From the NCBI GenBank assembly GCA_903822495.1, contig CAIJPD010000018.1:62001-126000 (forward strand): DNA of 64,000 nt, in the 5' to 3' direction. The position numbers were made by a program, and so were the translations under genes. This document shows positions 9,167-19,306 of the stretch, in pieces. The stretch's first letter is position 1. The number at the start of each line of letters is the position of its first letter. The DNA is from an uncultured Chloroflexota bacterium (lineage in GTDB: Bacteria; Chloroflexota; Limnocylindria; Limnocylindrales; CSP1-4). The notes beneath the pieces are model-generated. The model was not told where the DNA came from and searched no databases. It worked only from the letters and a program-made list of their open reading frames with translations.

Positions 9167-10104
9167 TGGCCCGTTGGTCCGCTCGGATCCCCGTCTCGGT
9201 GCGCTGGGGCGCGCTGCTGGCGTTTGCCACGGCGTTGATCAGCGGCTTCTCCATCTACGTGAACGGCTTCGCCGTGAAGCAGCTGCCGGACGCGGCGGTC
9301 TACACCACGCTCAAGAACGGCGTAGCGGCGATCATCCTCATCGCGATCGCCGCCATGGCGGTCCGCCCAGCCCAGCTGCGGGCCATCCCGCGTCGCTCAT
9401 GGGGCGGCCTGGCGATCGTCGGCATCGTCGGCGGCAGCATCCCGTTCATCCTGTTCTTCACCGGCCTGGCCCAGGCCAGCGCGCCGTCGGCGGCGTTCAT
9501 CCAGAAGACCCTGTTCGTCTGGGTGGCGATGGCTGCGATCCCGTTCCTGGGCGAGCGGCTCGGCTTCGCACAGCTGGGTGCCATCGCAGTCCTGCTCGTC
9601 GGCCAGTTCCTGGTCATGCCGCCCAACGGCGTCCAGTGGGGCCAGGGTGAGACGATGATCGCGCTGGCCACCCTGTTCTGGGCGGTCGAGGTGGTCCTCG
9701 CCAAGCGACTCCTGAACGGCACGGTCCCCTCCCCCGTCCTGGCGGCAGCCCGACTGGGCTTCGGCATGGTGGTCCTGGTGGGCTACCTTGCGGTGACCGG
9801 GAAGCTGACCGGCATCACCGCGCTCAATGCCACGCAGTGGGCGTGGGCGCTGGGCACTGGCGCCATCCTGTCCGCCTACGTCGCCACCTGGTTCGCGGCG
9901 CTCCGCCGCGCGCCGGCAAGCCTCGTGACGGCGATCCTGGTGGTGGGCGCCCCCGTGACCGCGACCATCCAGGCCTTCGCCGGCGGGATGATCCCGGCGC
10001 CGCAGGTCCTTGCCGGCCAGGTCCTCATCGCGATCGCGGCGGCCGCACTGGCGACCTACGCGGTGCGGTCGATGGGGCATCGCGCGGCGGCCCCGGTCGC
10101 CTAG
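9163..10104 (+). CDS. EamA/DMT-family transporter, coupled to hypC
   Basis: 313 aa with ~10 hydrophobic segments and two EamA-like halves; start (GTG 9163 or ATG 9166) overlaps the hypC stop. Confidence 0.85.
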   Translation: MMARWSARIPVSVRWGALLAFATALISGFSIYVNGFAVKQLPDAAVYTTLKNGVAAIILIAIAAMAVRPAQLRAIPRRSWGGLAIVGIVGGSIPFILFFTGLAQASAPSAAFIQKTLFVWVAMAAIPFLGERLGFAQLGAIAVLLVGQFLVMPPNGVQWGQGETMIALATLFWAVEVVLAKRLLNGTVPSPVLAAARLGFGMVVLVGYLAVTGKLTGITALNATQWAWALGTGAILSAYVATWFAALRRAPASLVTAILVVGAPVTATIQAFAGGMIPAPQVLAGQVLIAIAAAALATYAVRSMGHRAAAPVA

Positions 10105-10116
10105 GGCAGCGCTCCC

Positions 10117-10923
10117 ATGGCGTCCCCAATCTCCTTTGGCGAACCCGCAGCCCGGGGCGTCCCGCCGCCCCGGGCGCTTCCTGTCCCCGGCCCCATCCTC
10201 TTCGCCCGCTACGCGTACGGCCCAAACAACCTGGGCTACTGCGGCCCCGAGGAGGCGCAGGCCCTCTTCGAGCACGCGACCGATGGCGCGGGCGACGATC
10301 GCGCCCTGCGTGATCTTGCCAGCCAGTTCGAGGGGGCCTACCCCTACCTGCAGCTGATCGCGGTCGCCAACGACCTCCCCGATCCCCTCGACCCGCGCGT
10401 CGTCGAGGCGTACTGGCTGGGCAACGACCTCCTCGACCGGGTGACGCCGGCCCTCCTGGGTGCTTCCATGGAGCGACGCTTCCGGCCGCGCCTCCGGGCG
10501 GACGGTTGGCGCTGGCTCGCCACCAAGCCCGAGGCCGGGGCGGTACCGGTCCACGCGTTCCACGTGCTGGACGTCTTCCCGCGCGTCGGCCTGATGCGGG
10601 GCGGGCAGGCGATCGAGCGGGCGGTCCAGATCATGGACTCATGCCGGATCCGGTGGGGCCGCGTCCTGGAGCGGGACGGCGACTGGCTGGTGGTCTCGGC
10701 GGTGCCCCTCGAGCTGGCCGACGGCAAGCTGGCCATCGCGGCCCCGCGCGTCGAGCGGATCCGGGGCTGGCGGGACGGCGCCGGGTTCCTCGACGGCGTG
10801 GACGCCGGCGACGTGGTCTCCATCCACTGGGACTGGGCATGCGATCGTCTGGACCGGCGGCGGCTGGCGCTCCTGCAGGAGTGGACGACCCGACAGCTGA
10901 CGATCGCGAACCAGACGATCTGA
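10117..10923 (+). CDS. conserved protein of unknown function in hydrogenase operon (resembles DUF6390, from memory)
   Basis: 268 aa, ILFARYAYGPNNLGYCGPEEAQALFEHA...; 12 nt after the EamA stop, same strand. Confidence 0.65.
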   Translation: MASPISFGEPAARGVPPPRALPVPGPILFARYAYGPNNLGYCGPEEAQALFEHATDGAGDDRALRDLASQFEGAYPYLQLIAVANDLPDPLDPRVVEAYWLGNDLLDRVTPALLGASMERRFRPRLRADGWRWLATKPEAGAVPVHAFHVLDVFPRVGLMRGGQAIERAVQIMDSCRIRWGRVLERDGDWLVVSAVPLELADGKLAIAAPRVERIRGWRDGAGFLDGVDAGDVVSIHWDWACDRLDRRRLALLQEWTTRQLTIANQTI

Positions 10924-11013
10924 CACCGACCCGGGTGGCCCGGCCGGGCAGTTGACGATCGCAACCCCGTCACGCCCGGCGGTGCCCGCCGCCGTTGTCG
11001 ATCCGGCCAGGAC

Positions 11014-11889
11014 CTAGGTTCGCACGACCAGCACGCTGGTCCGGGCGGTCGCCACCAGCTCGTCGCTGGTGCTCCCCAGCAGGAACCGGTCGACGCCCGA
11101 CATGCCGCGCGAACCCACCACGATCAGGTCCGCGTCCGCCTGGGCGGCCAGGATCTCCAGCTCTGCGCTGGCCCGGCCGTGGCGCGCGTGTGGCGTGGCG
11201 GCCAGCCCATCGCGGTGGAGGCGATCGGCCGCGTCGCGCGCGATGTCCACGCCGGCCAGCCGCGATTCGGCCAGGTCCTCGGGTCGACCTTTGTGGTGCG
11301 TCGCCGCGTCATCGCCGAGCGCGGACGGCAGGAGTGTGTCCCCGACCTCCCAGGCGCTGAGCACCTCCACGGCCGGGGCACCCCGGTAGGGAAGCGCGGC
11401 GAGCAGCGCGAGCGCGGCATCCGCGTCGGGTGATTCGTCGTAGCCCAGCACGATCCGCGTGATTGGCTGGCCATCCCGGGCGATCAGCACCGGCACATGG
11501 CAGTGGCGCGCGACCCTGACCGCGACCCGTCCGCTGTAGCCGCGCCCGTCGCCGTCCGCGGAGCGGGATCCCAGCATCACGAGGTCAGGCTGGGTCGCCT
11601 CGGCGAACGCGACAATCTCGTCGGCCGCATGACCGGTACGAACCGAGGCCTCCACGCTGAAGCCCGCGGCCTCGAGCCGCTGCCGCTCACCCGCGAGGAG
11701 CCGGGCCATCTGCTGGGCCTGGTCGGTGTCGGCCTGGCCGGTGTCGGCCTGGCGCCCCGATCCACCCCACCGACCCCCGGCGACAGCCAGGAGGTCCACG
11801 ACGACCTCATCGGCGGCAAAGCTGCCGATCAGCTTGTCGATCGCGGCGGCGGCTCGCGGGGAGCCGTCCGATGGGCACAGGATCCTCAC
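11014..11889 (-). CDS. universal stress protein with tandem UspA domains
   Basis: MRILCPSDGSPRAAAAIDKL ... VMLGSRS ... RIVLGYDESPDADAALALL ... LIVVGSRGMSGVDRFLLGSTSDELVATARTSVLVV. Confidence 0.92.
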   Translation of the reverse strand: MRILCPSDGSPRAAAAIDKLIGSFAADEVVVDLLAVAGGRWGGSGRQADTGQADTDQAQQMARLLAGERQRLEAAGFSVEASVRTGHAADEIVAFAEATQPDLVMLGSRSADGDGRGYSGRVAVRVARHCHVPVLIARDGQPITRIVLGYDESPDADAALALLAALPYRGAPAVEVLSAWEVGDTLLPSALGDDAATHHKGRPEDLAESRLAGVDIARDAADRLHRDGLAATPHARHGRASAELEILAAQADADLIVVGSRGMSGVDRFLLGSTSDELVATARTSVLVVRT

Positions 11890-12213
11890 CTGGTGGACCC
11901 GTCCTTCCTGTTGACTACCGGTTCGCTGTCAGGCTGCCGGTTTCCCGTCAGGCCGGCGGCCCTCCACCGGCTGCCACCACTCTCCGGCGACCCGTGTCGC
12001 GGGGGTAGAGCCGTCGGACCCGTCGAAGAGGACCCATGGCCCGAGGGTCCCCCACTAGGCCGGCCGTGCCCCTCGATGCATGGACCAGCAGGGGGCCTGG
12101 CCTCCCCCGGGGGACGACGGGACCCATGACGAGTGGGCTATTTCGACCCGTGACTTCCGGCAGTACGATGACCCGACCAAGATCCCCCGGCGAGTCCCAG
12201 CCGAACACCCGGA

Positions 12214-15200
12214 GTGGAGACTATGCATCGTCACCGCCAACACGCAATCCTCGGACGCCTCGCGGTCAGCCTCGCGCTGATGGCGACCCTCGTCAGTTCC
12301 GGCGTCGCGTTTGCCACGGCGCCCGATGGCGGGCGTGATGCCGACGCGGTGGCGGCCGAACTGGCGCGACCGCACGTCGCCGACGCCGTCCTCGTCCGCT
12401 ACCGGGACCAGGCCAGCGACGCGGAGAAGTCCGCGGTGCGGACCCGCGCTGGGGCGCTGGGGACACGGGAGCTCTCCCGGCTCGCCAGGGGCGTGGAGCG
12501 GTTCGAACTGCCCGCGGGCGCGTCGCTCGCGGTCGTCCTCGCGGCGCTCAAGGCCGACCCACGCGTGGCCATCGCGCAGCCCGACTACATCGTGACCAAG
12601 CAGGTCACCTCCAACGACCCGTACTACACGGCCGGCTCGCTGTGGGGCATGGAGGGCGACGCGTCTCCCCTCGTCACCAACCAGTACGGCTCCGGCGCGG
12701 CCGAGGCGTGGGCCGCCGGCTACACCGGCTCGTCCAGCGTCGTGATCGGCGTGATCGACGAGGGCGTCCAGTTCGACCACCCGGACCTGGCGGCCAACAT
12801 CTGGACGAACCCGGGTGAGATCGCCGGCAACGGAATCGACGACGACGCCAACGGCTTCATCGACGACGTCCATGGCTGGGACTTCTTCAACAACGACAGC
12901 ACCGTCTACGATGCCGGCGGCGACAGCCACGGCACGCACGTGTCCGGGACCATCGGCGGCGTCGGCAACAACGGCGTCGGCGTGGCCGGCGTGAACTGGC
13001 AGGTCAAGATCATCTCCACCAAGTTCCTGGGCCCCAGCGGCGGCTCTACCTCGGATGCCGTGCGCGCCCTCGACTACCTGACGGACCTGAAGGTCAACCA
13101 CGGGGTCAACCTCGTCGCCAGCAGCAACTCGTGGGGCGGGGGCGGCTTCGACCAGGTGCTCCTGGACGCCATCAACCGGAGCGGCGACGCAGGCATGCTC
13201 TTCATCGCAGCGGCCGGCAACGGCGCCAGCAACACGGATTCGGTCGCCAACTACCCCTCCAACTACCAGTGCACCAACGGCGGGACCCGCGGCTACGACT
13301 GCCTGATCTCCGTCGCCGCGATCGATTCCACGGGCGCCAAGGCCAGCTTCTCCAACTGGGGCGCCACCACGGTCGACCTGGGCGCACCGGGCGTGAACAT
13401 CACCTCGACGCTCCCCACCAACACCTACGGCGCCTACAGCGGCACCTCCATGGCCACGCCGCATGTCTCCGGCGCCGTCGCGCTGTGCAAGTCCGTCAAC
13501 CCGGCCATCACGGCGCAGGGGGTCCGGGCAGCCATCCTGGGCTCCGCGGCGCCAACCGCATCCATGTCCGGCACCACCGTCACCGGCGGTCGCCTCGACG
13601 TCGGCGCCATGATTGCCCTCTGTGCGCCGGCCAGCGCGCCTGTCACCGGCGGGCCCGGCAACACCCTGAATGCCAGCGCCAGCGCACCCACCCGCGTCTC
13701 CCTGACGTGGACCGATGGCGCCACGGACGAGGCCGCCTGGGAGATCCAGCAGAGCCCCGCCGGCTGCGGCGCGTGGGTCACGGTCGGCAGCGCCGGCGCC
13801 AACCAGGCCAGCTTCGCCGTCAACGGGCTGCAGCCCTCCACCGCGTACTGCTTCCGCGTCCGCGCGACGAACGGCTTCAACGGCGGCAGCCAATCGGCGT
13901 GGTCAAACAGCGCCACCGCCACCACGACGGCGCCCCCGCAGCCATACGCCTGCGTCACCACGCCGTATGCCTGGATCGACGCCTCGGCGGGTGGCACGTC
14001 GTACGCCCTGACTGACGACTCCGCCGCGACGGTCACCATCCCGTTCGCGTTCAACTTCTACGGCGAGCCGGTCGCGGCCGCCCAGGTGGCATCAAACGGC
14101 TTCCTGCGCCTGGATAGCGGGTCAGCGACGGCGTACAGCAACGTCGCCATCCCCACCGCAGGCGATCCAAACGCCTTCATCGCCGCCTTCTGGGATGACC
14201 TCAACCCGGGGCTCGGCGGCAGCGTGTGGACCCGGACAGTGGGTAGCGCGCCCAACCGCCAGTTCGTGGCGGAGTGGCTGAACGTGCCGCACTTCAGCGT
14301 GGCGTCCAGCAACCTGACCTTCGAGATCGTGCTCGACGAGGCCACCGGCGCCATCACCATGCAGTGGCAGGACGCCCTGGTGGGCAGCGTCTCGTACGAC
14401 TACGGCGCATCGGCCACGGTCGGAATCGAGAACCAGGCCGGAGCGGCCGGAACCCAGCTCTCCCTGAATGCGGCAGCGCTGGCCAACCTGACGGCCCAGC
14501 GATGCACCAACGGCGTCGCGGCCACCCCGCCGACCGTCAGCACCACCTCGCTCCCCGACGGGACCACCGGCTCGCCCTACGCGGCCACGCTCGCCGCCGC
14601 GGGCGGTACGGCCCCCTACGCCTGGGCCATCACCGGCAGCCTGCCGGCCGGCCTCTCCCTGAACGCCGGCACCGGGGCCATCTCGGGCACGCCCAGCGCG
14701 ACCGGGACGACCACGTTCAGCGCGGTGGTCACCGGCAACGACGGGGCCAGCTCCGGCCGGTCCCTGTCGATCCGCGTGGCCGCGCCGCTCTCCATCACCA
14801 CGGCGTCGCTCACCGGTGGGACCGTGGGCACCGCGTCCTCGCGCACGGTGGCGGCGACCGGCGGCCAGACCCCGTACGCGTGGTCGGTCATCGGCAGCCT
14901 GCCCAACGGGCTGACTATCAACGCCTCCACGGGCGTCATCTCGGGCACCCCCACGGTGGCCGGCACATTCGCCTTCACGGTCCAGGTCACCGACGCCGGC
15001 CAGCCGACGCCCCGCGTCGCGACCAGGGCGCTGTCGATCACCATCGCCAGCGTTGCCGTTCCCGCGGCGTTCAACAAGTCCTCGCCCAGCAACGGCTCGC
15101 GCGTCAGCTCGTCCACGCAGGCCACGCTGAGCTGGGCCGCCAGCACCCGCGCGACCTCGTACCAGTACTGCGTGTCACTGACCACTGGCGTCTGCACGAC

Positions 15201-15345
15201 GTGGACCAGCACCGGGACCTCACGCTCCGTGATCGTCACCGGGCTCACGACCGCGCGGACCTACTACTGGCAGGTCCGCGCGGTCAACGCGGGCGGCACC
15301 ACGAACGCCAACGGCGGCACGTGGTGGTCGTTCCGAACCCGCTAG
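12214..15345 (+). CDS. secreted S8 (subtilisin-like) peptidase with FN3 and putative Ig (He-PIG) repeats
   Basis: Catalytic triad motifs VIGVIDEGVQFDHPD, DSHGTHVSGTIGG, YSGTSMATPHVSGA; signal peptide; C-terminal LPAGLSLNAGTGAISGTP and LPNGLTINASTGVISGTP repeats. Start may be ATG 12223. Confidence 0.93.
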   Translation: METMHRHRQHAILGRLAVSLALMATLVSSGVAFATAPDGGRDADAVAAELARPHVADAVLVRYRDQASDAEKSAVRTRAGALGTRELSRLARGVERFELPAGASLAVVLAALKADPRVAIAQPDYIVTKQVTSNDPYYTAGSLWGMEGDASPLVTNQYGSGAAEAWAAGYTGSSSVVIGVIDEGVQFDHPDLAANIWTNPGEIAGNGIDDDANGFIDDVHGWDFFNNDSTVYDAGGDSHGTHVSGTIGGVGNNGVGVAGVNWQVKIISTKFLGPSGGSTSDAVRALDYLTDLKVNHGVNLVASSNSWGGGGFDQVLLDAINRSGDAGMLFIAAAGNGASNTDSVANYPSNYQCTNGGTRGYDCLISVAAIDSTGAKASFSNWGATTVDLGAPGVNITSTLPTNTYGAYSGTSMATPHVSGAVALCKSVNPAITAQGVRAAILGSAAPTASMSGTTVTGGRLDVGAMIALCAPASAPVTGGPGNTLNASASAPTRVSLTWTDGATDEAAWEIQQSPAGCGAWVTVGSAGANQASFAVNGLQPSTAYCFRVRATNGFNGGSQSAWSNSATATTTAPPQPYACVTTPYAWIDASAGGTSYALTDDSAATVTIPFAFNFYGEPVAAAQVASNGFLRLDSGSATAYSNVAIPTAGDPNAFIAAFWDDLNPGLGGSVWTRTVGSAPNRQFVAEWLNVPHFSVASSNLTFEIVLDEATGAITMQWQDALVGSVSYDYGASATVGIENQAGAAGTQLSLNAAALANLTAQRCTNGVAATPPTVSTTSLPDGTTGSPYAATLAAAGGTAPYAWAITGSLPAGLSLNAGTGAISGTPSATGTTTFSAVVTGNDGASSGRSLSIRVAAPLSITTASLTGGTVGTASSRTVAATGGQTPYAWSVIGSLPNGLTINASTGVISGTPTVAGTFAFTVQVTDAGQPTPRVATRALSITIASVAVPAAFNKSSPSNGSRVSSSTQATLSWAASTRATSYQYCVSLTTGVCTTWTSTGTSRSVIVTGLTTARTYYWQVRAVNAGGTTNANGGTWWSFRTR

Positions 15346-15393
15346 ACAGGATCGACTTCCCGGACCGGGGCCGCCCGGCCCGGGAAGCACACA

Positions 15394-15427
15394 ACGAGGC
15401 CGCGACGGATCACCGTCGCGGCCTCGT
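15394..15427. terminator. bidirectional hairpin between convergent genes
   Basis: Perfect 15-bp stem acgaggccgcgacgg / ccgtcgcggcctcgt with 4-nt loop; no T-tract. Confidence 0.7.
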
Positions 15428-15501
15428 GATTCGCTGGGGTCCGTGGTGCCCGACCGGACCCGGTCGGTGGCGACGGCCGGTCGGTACCCGGCTTGCCTGG
15501 A

Positions 15502-18500
15502 TCAGACCGGCGAAGGCCCCGGCTCCGTGGGCGGGATGAGGGGCCGCGGGGTGGCTGGTGTTCGACGAAGCCAGCCCTTGAGCCCATCGACCAGGGAGTA
15601 GACGGCGGGCACCACGACCAGCGTCAGGAACGTGGAGCTGAGTAGCCCGCCGATCACGACCGTGCCCAGCTCCGCCGCGATGATCGAGCCCTGGCTGAGC
15701 CCGGCCGCCAGCGGGACCAGGGCGAGGATGGTGGCGATCGCCGTCATCAGGATCGGCCGGATCCGTGTGCGTCCGCCCTCGAGCAGCGCATCGCGCGTGG
15801 AGTGTCCCTCGGCCTTGAGCCGCTCGACGAGGTCGAGCAGCACGATGGCGTTGGTCACCACGATCCCGATGAGCATCAGGAACCCGATGAGTGCGCTGAT
15901 GCCGATCGGCCGGCCGGTCAGGTAGAGCGCGGGGAAGGCGCCGATGGTCGCCAGCGGCAGGGCGAACAGGATGATGAACGGCGTGATGAGCGAGTTGAAG
16001 GCCAGGACCATCATCAGGTAGACCAGCAGGACCGCGATGCCCATGGCGACGAAGAGCCCCAGGAACGCCTCGTTCTGCTGCTGCGTGACGCCGGCCAGCC
16101 GGACGCTGGCCCCCGCCGGGATGCTGCCGTCGGCGCGCAGCCGATCGATGGTGGTCTGGACGTTCCGCGATGTGGTCCCGGTGTCACCCCCCAGGATCTC
16201 CGCGGTGATCGTGGCCGACGGGGCCTCGTCGAGGCGCGTGATCCGCCCCTGGACGTTGGCCTGCTCGACCGTGGCGATGCTGCCCAGCGGGACCTTGGTG
16301 ACGGACCCCACGGGCAGCGCCCGGAGGGCCTCCACGGAGCTCAGCCGGGACGCGTCGAGGCGCAGGATCAGCGCGACCGAATCGGCCGACCCCAGCGCGA
16401 TCCGGCCGAGGGGCTGCGAGGTCAGGAGCCCGCGAATGGTGGCACCCACCTGGGCCGGCGTGAGCCCCACGGCGACCGCCTTGCTGGGATCGACGTGGAC
16501 CTGGATCTCGGGGGCGGCCTTGACCAGGTCACTGGCCAGGTTGTTGAGGTCGGCATGGTCGCGCAGCGCCGCCTGGACGGCCTCGGCGGCCTTGGCCACG
16601 TCTTCCTGGGTGTCGGCGCTGACAACGACCGAGACGCTGTTGGTGCTGGAGCCCGTCTGCTGGCCCACGGTCACGTCGTAGCCGTCGGTCTTGATCGGGG
16701 CGAGCGCTTCGGCGATGCGGAGGATGGCGGCATCGAGATTGGCGGAGGCATGGAGCCGAACGATCTGGAGCGCCGAGTTGGGGGCGCGGCCCTGCTGGGC
16801 GGCCAGGATCGACTGGAAGCCGGAATCGCTCTCCGTCGGGACGGATGTCGAGACCAGCTCGACGTCGCCGTCCTGGCGCAGGATCGCCTCCGCCTCGGTG
16901 GCTCGGGCCAGGACCTGGTCCGAGCCGGCGCCCGATGGGGGCGCAATCCGGACCAGCATCACCTTCTCGGAGCCCGAGTTGATGAACTGGGTCGGGAGGA
17001 GCGGCGCGATGGTCGCCGAGGCCACGAAGAGGACCGCCGCGACGGCGATCACGGCGAGCCGCGTCAGGCGATTGTGAAGGGCGAAGCGGATGATCGGGTC
17101 GTAGGCGCGGACCCAGAACGAGTTCTTCGGCTCGCCGGTCTCGTCGACCGTGACCCCGACGCGCCCGATAAGGAGGAGCGCCAGGACCGGCACGACCGTG
17201 AGCGCCACGATGAGCGACGCCAGCAGGGCGAAGGTGACGGTCAGCGAGAAGGCCTGGAAGAGCTGGCTGACGAACCCGCCCGCGAAGCCCAGGGGCAGGA
17301 AGACCGCCACCGTGGTGAGCGTGCTGGCCGTGATGGCGCCGGCCACCTCGCGCGGGCCGGAGAGCGACGCCTGCAGCCTCCCCTCCCCCAGCGCCCGGTG
17401 CCGGTAGATGTTCTCCAGGACCACGATGGAGTCGTCAACCACCCGGCCGACGGCCACGGCCAGGCCGCCCAGCGTCAGGATGTTCAGGGTGATGCCGAAG
17501 ACCTGCATCGCGAGGAGCGCGGTCAGGATCGACAACGGGATGCTGACGGCGGCAACGAACGTGGAGCGCAGGCTGAACAGGAACAGGAAGATGGTCAGGA
17601 CCGCGAAACCGGCGCCCAGGCCACCCTCCTTGAGCAGGCCGTCGGTGGAGTCGACGATGAACGTCGAGGTGTCGCTGACCGTCGCGGTCTGGATCTCCCC
17701 GACGTGGCGGGCGGCAATCTCCGCGATCTTGTCCTGGACGGTCTTTGCCACCCGGACCGTGTTGCCCGCGCTCGTCTTGCCCACGGCGATCGTCACGGCG
17801 GACTCGCCGTTCGCACGGGCGTAGCCCGTCGTTGCGTCCTTGGTCAACTCGACCTTGGCCACGTCGCCAAGCGTCACCGGCACGGGGATCAGGATCGGCG
17901 TCGGGCTGGCGGCGGGGACGGCGGGCGCGGCCACGGGCAGCCCTGTCGCGGGATCGACGAGCGCCGGCGTGGCCGACGGGACCGGCGCCGGCGCGGGCAC
18001 CATCCGCACGCCGACGACGAGTCTCGCGACCTGTTCGATGGTATCGAACCGGCCGATCGTGGAGACCGGGACCCGGGTGCCCTTCACCGAGATCTCGCCG
18101 CCGGGGATGGTGAGGTTGCTCGCCTGGAGGACGCCGGCGACCTGCGCCGAGGAGATGTTCGCGGCCGACAACTTGTCGGGATCGAGCGTGATGACCAGGC
18201 GGGTCTCGAGGCCGCCGGTCAGCTCGGCCGTGGCCACACCATCGAGAGAGAGGAGCTCGGGGAGGATCTCGGCTCGGGCGATCCGGGCCGCGCCCTCCAG
18301 GTCGGTGCTGCCGACGCCCGAGACGGCGACGGTCACGACCGGGGCGGCAGCAAAGTTGAAGGAGCTCACGGTGGGCGAGACGCCGGCCGGCAGGCTCGCC
18401 TTGCGCACGTTCTCCTGGATCGTTGCCACCGTCTTCTCCAGGTCGGTGCCATAGGCGAACTGGGCGACCAGGAACGCGACGGAGTTGGCGGAGGTGGACT

Positions 18501-18744
18501 GGATCGTATCGAGGCCGGGGATCCCCCCGACGGCGCGTTCCAGCGGCTTGGTCACCTGCTCCGTCACATCGGCCGCGCCGGCGCCCGGATAGGGCGCGAT
18601 CACGGTGATGATCGGGAAGGAGACGTCGGGCAGGAGCTCCTGCTTGAGGTTGCCCCAGGCCAGGATGCCGCCCACGAAGAGCGCCGCGGCGAGGAGGAGC
18701 GTGACGCTCCGCTTGGCGACGGCGAGTTGGCTGAGACGGCTCAC
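15502..18744 (-). CDS. RND-family efflux transporter (AcrB/HAE-1 type)
   Basis: 1080 aa; two large loops; VGRVVDDSIVVLENIYRH, IGIVVTNAIVLLDLVERLKAEGHSTRDALLEGGRTRIRPILMTA. Confidence 0.95.
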   Translation of the reverse strand: MSRLSQLAVAKRSVTLLLAAALFVGGILAWGNLKQELLPDVSFPIITVIAPYPGAGAADVTEQVTKPLERAVGGIPGLDTIQSTSANSVAFLVAQFAYGTDLEKTVATIQENVRKASLPAGVSPTVSSFNFAAAPVVTVAVSGVGSTDLEGAARIARAEILPELLSLDGVATAELTGGLETRLVITLDPDKLSAANISSAQVAGVLQASNLTIPGGEISVKGTRVPVSTIGRFDTIEQVARLVVGVRMVPAPAPVPSATPALVDPATGLPVAAPAVPAASPTPILIPVPVTLGDVAKVELTKDATTGYARANGESAVTIAVGKTSAGNTVRVAKTVQDKIAEIAARHVGEIQTATVSDTSTFIVDSTDGLLKEGGLGAGFAVLTIFLFLFSLRSTFVAAVSIPLSILTALLAMQVFGITLNILTLGGLAVAVGRVVDDSIVVLENIYRHRALGEGRLQASLSGPREVAGAITASTLTTVAVFLPLGFAGGFVSQLFQAFSLTVTFALLASLIVALTVVPVLALLLIGRVGVTVDETGEPKNSFWVRAYDPIIRFALHNRLTRLAVIAVAAVLFVASATIAPLLPTQFINSGSEKVMLVRIAPPSGAGSDQVLARATEAEAILRQDGDVELVSTSVPTESDSGFQSILAAQQGRAPNSALQIVRLHASANLDAAILRIAEALAPIKTDGYDVTVGQQTGSSTNSVSVVVSADTQEDVAKAAEAVQAALRDHADLNNLASDLVKAAPEIQVHVDPSKAVAVGLTPAQVGATIRGLLTSQPLGRIALGSADSVALILRLDASRLSSVEALRALPVGSVTKVPLGSIATVEQANVQGRITRLDEAPSATITAEILGGDTGTTSRNVQTTIDRLRADGSIPAGASVRLAGVTQQQNEAFLGLFVAMGIAVLLVYLMMVLAFNSLITPFIILFALPLATIGAFPALYLTGRPIGISALIGFLMLIGIVVTNAIVLLDLVERLKAEGHSTRDALLEGGRTRIRPILMTAIATILALVPLAAGLSQGSIIAAELGTVVIGGLLSSTFLTLVVVPAVYSLVDGLKGWLRRTPATPRPLIPPTEPGPSPV

Positions 18745-19265
18745 GACTCTCTCCTGGTGGTGGGCTGGCCCTCGATGGGGTCTGGGACGGCGTTGGCAAG
18801 GATCTGGATGGCGCGCTCGACCAGGTCGAGATCGGCCTCGGGGACGGCGGCCAGGAAGGCGCGCATCTGGCGCGCGCCCAGCTCATGGAACTGCTCGATG
18901 GTCTCGATGCCCAGCGGCGTGACCGCGACGGTCACCTGGCGCCGGTTGGTGGGGACGGCCTCGCGGCTCAGGAGTCCCAGCTCCACCAGGCGGTCCACCG
19001 CCCCGCTCGCGGTCGAGAGGCTGATCCCCAGCCGTCCCGCGATCTCGGTGAGGCTGAGCGAGCCGCTCGCCACGACGACGTACAGGAGCTTGGCCTGCGC
19101 CATGGTCAGCTCGACGGCGGCCAGCTCCACGGCGTGGACCGACATGAGCCGGTGCTGGAACCGCTCGAAGGCGAGAAGGACGCGTTCGATGTCCGGGCGG
19201 GCGTCCGGTTCCGATGTCGGCAGCCCGGCGGCCGAACTGTTTGGTCGGTCCGTAGTGTTTGGCAC
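18741..19265 (-). CDS. MarR-family transcriptional regulator
   Basis: LTEIAGRLGISLSTASGAVDRLVELGLLSREAVPTNRRQVTVAVTPLG wHTH; overlaps RND start; leaderless-type TAGCAT-N6-GTG. Confidence 0.9.
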   Translation of the reverse strand: MPNTTDRPNSSAAGLPTSEPDARPDIERVLLAFERFQHRLMSVHAVELAAVELTMAQAKLLYVVVASGSLSLTEIAGRLGISLSTASGAVDRLVELGLLSREAVPTNRRQVTVAVTPLGIETIEQFHELGARQMRAFLAAVPEADLDLVERAIQILANAVPDPIEGQPTTRRES

Positions 19266-19306
19266 GCGCGAATGCTACGGCGACTCCGGACTCCTCGCAG
19301 GCGCAG

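Noticed and set aside
10924-11013. Terminator after the hydrogenase operon (cggcgg-tgc-ccgccg)
   Set aside because: Only a 6-bp stem; many comparable stems arise by chance at this GC content.
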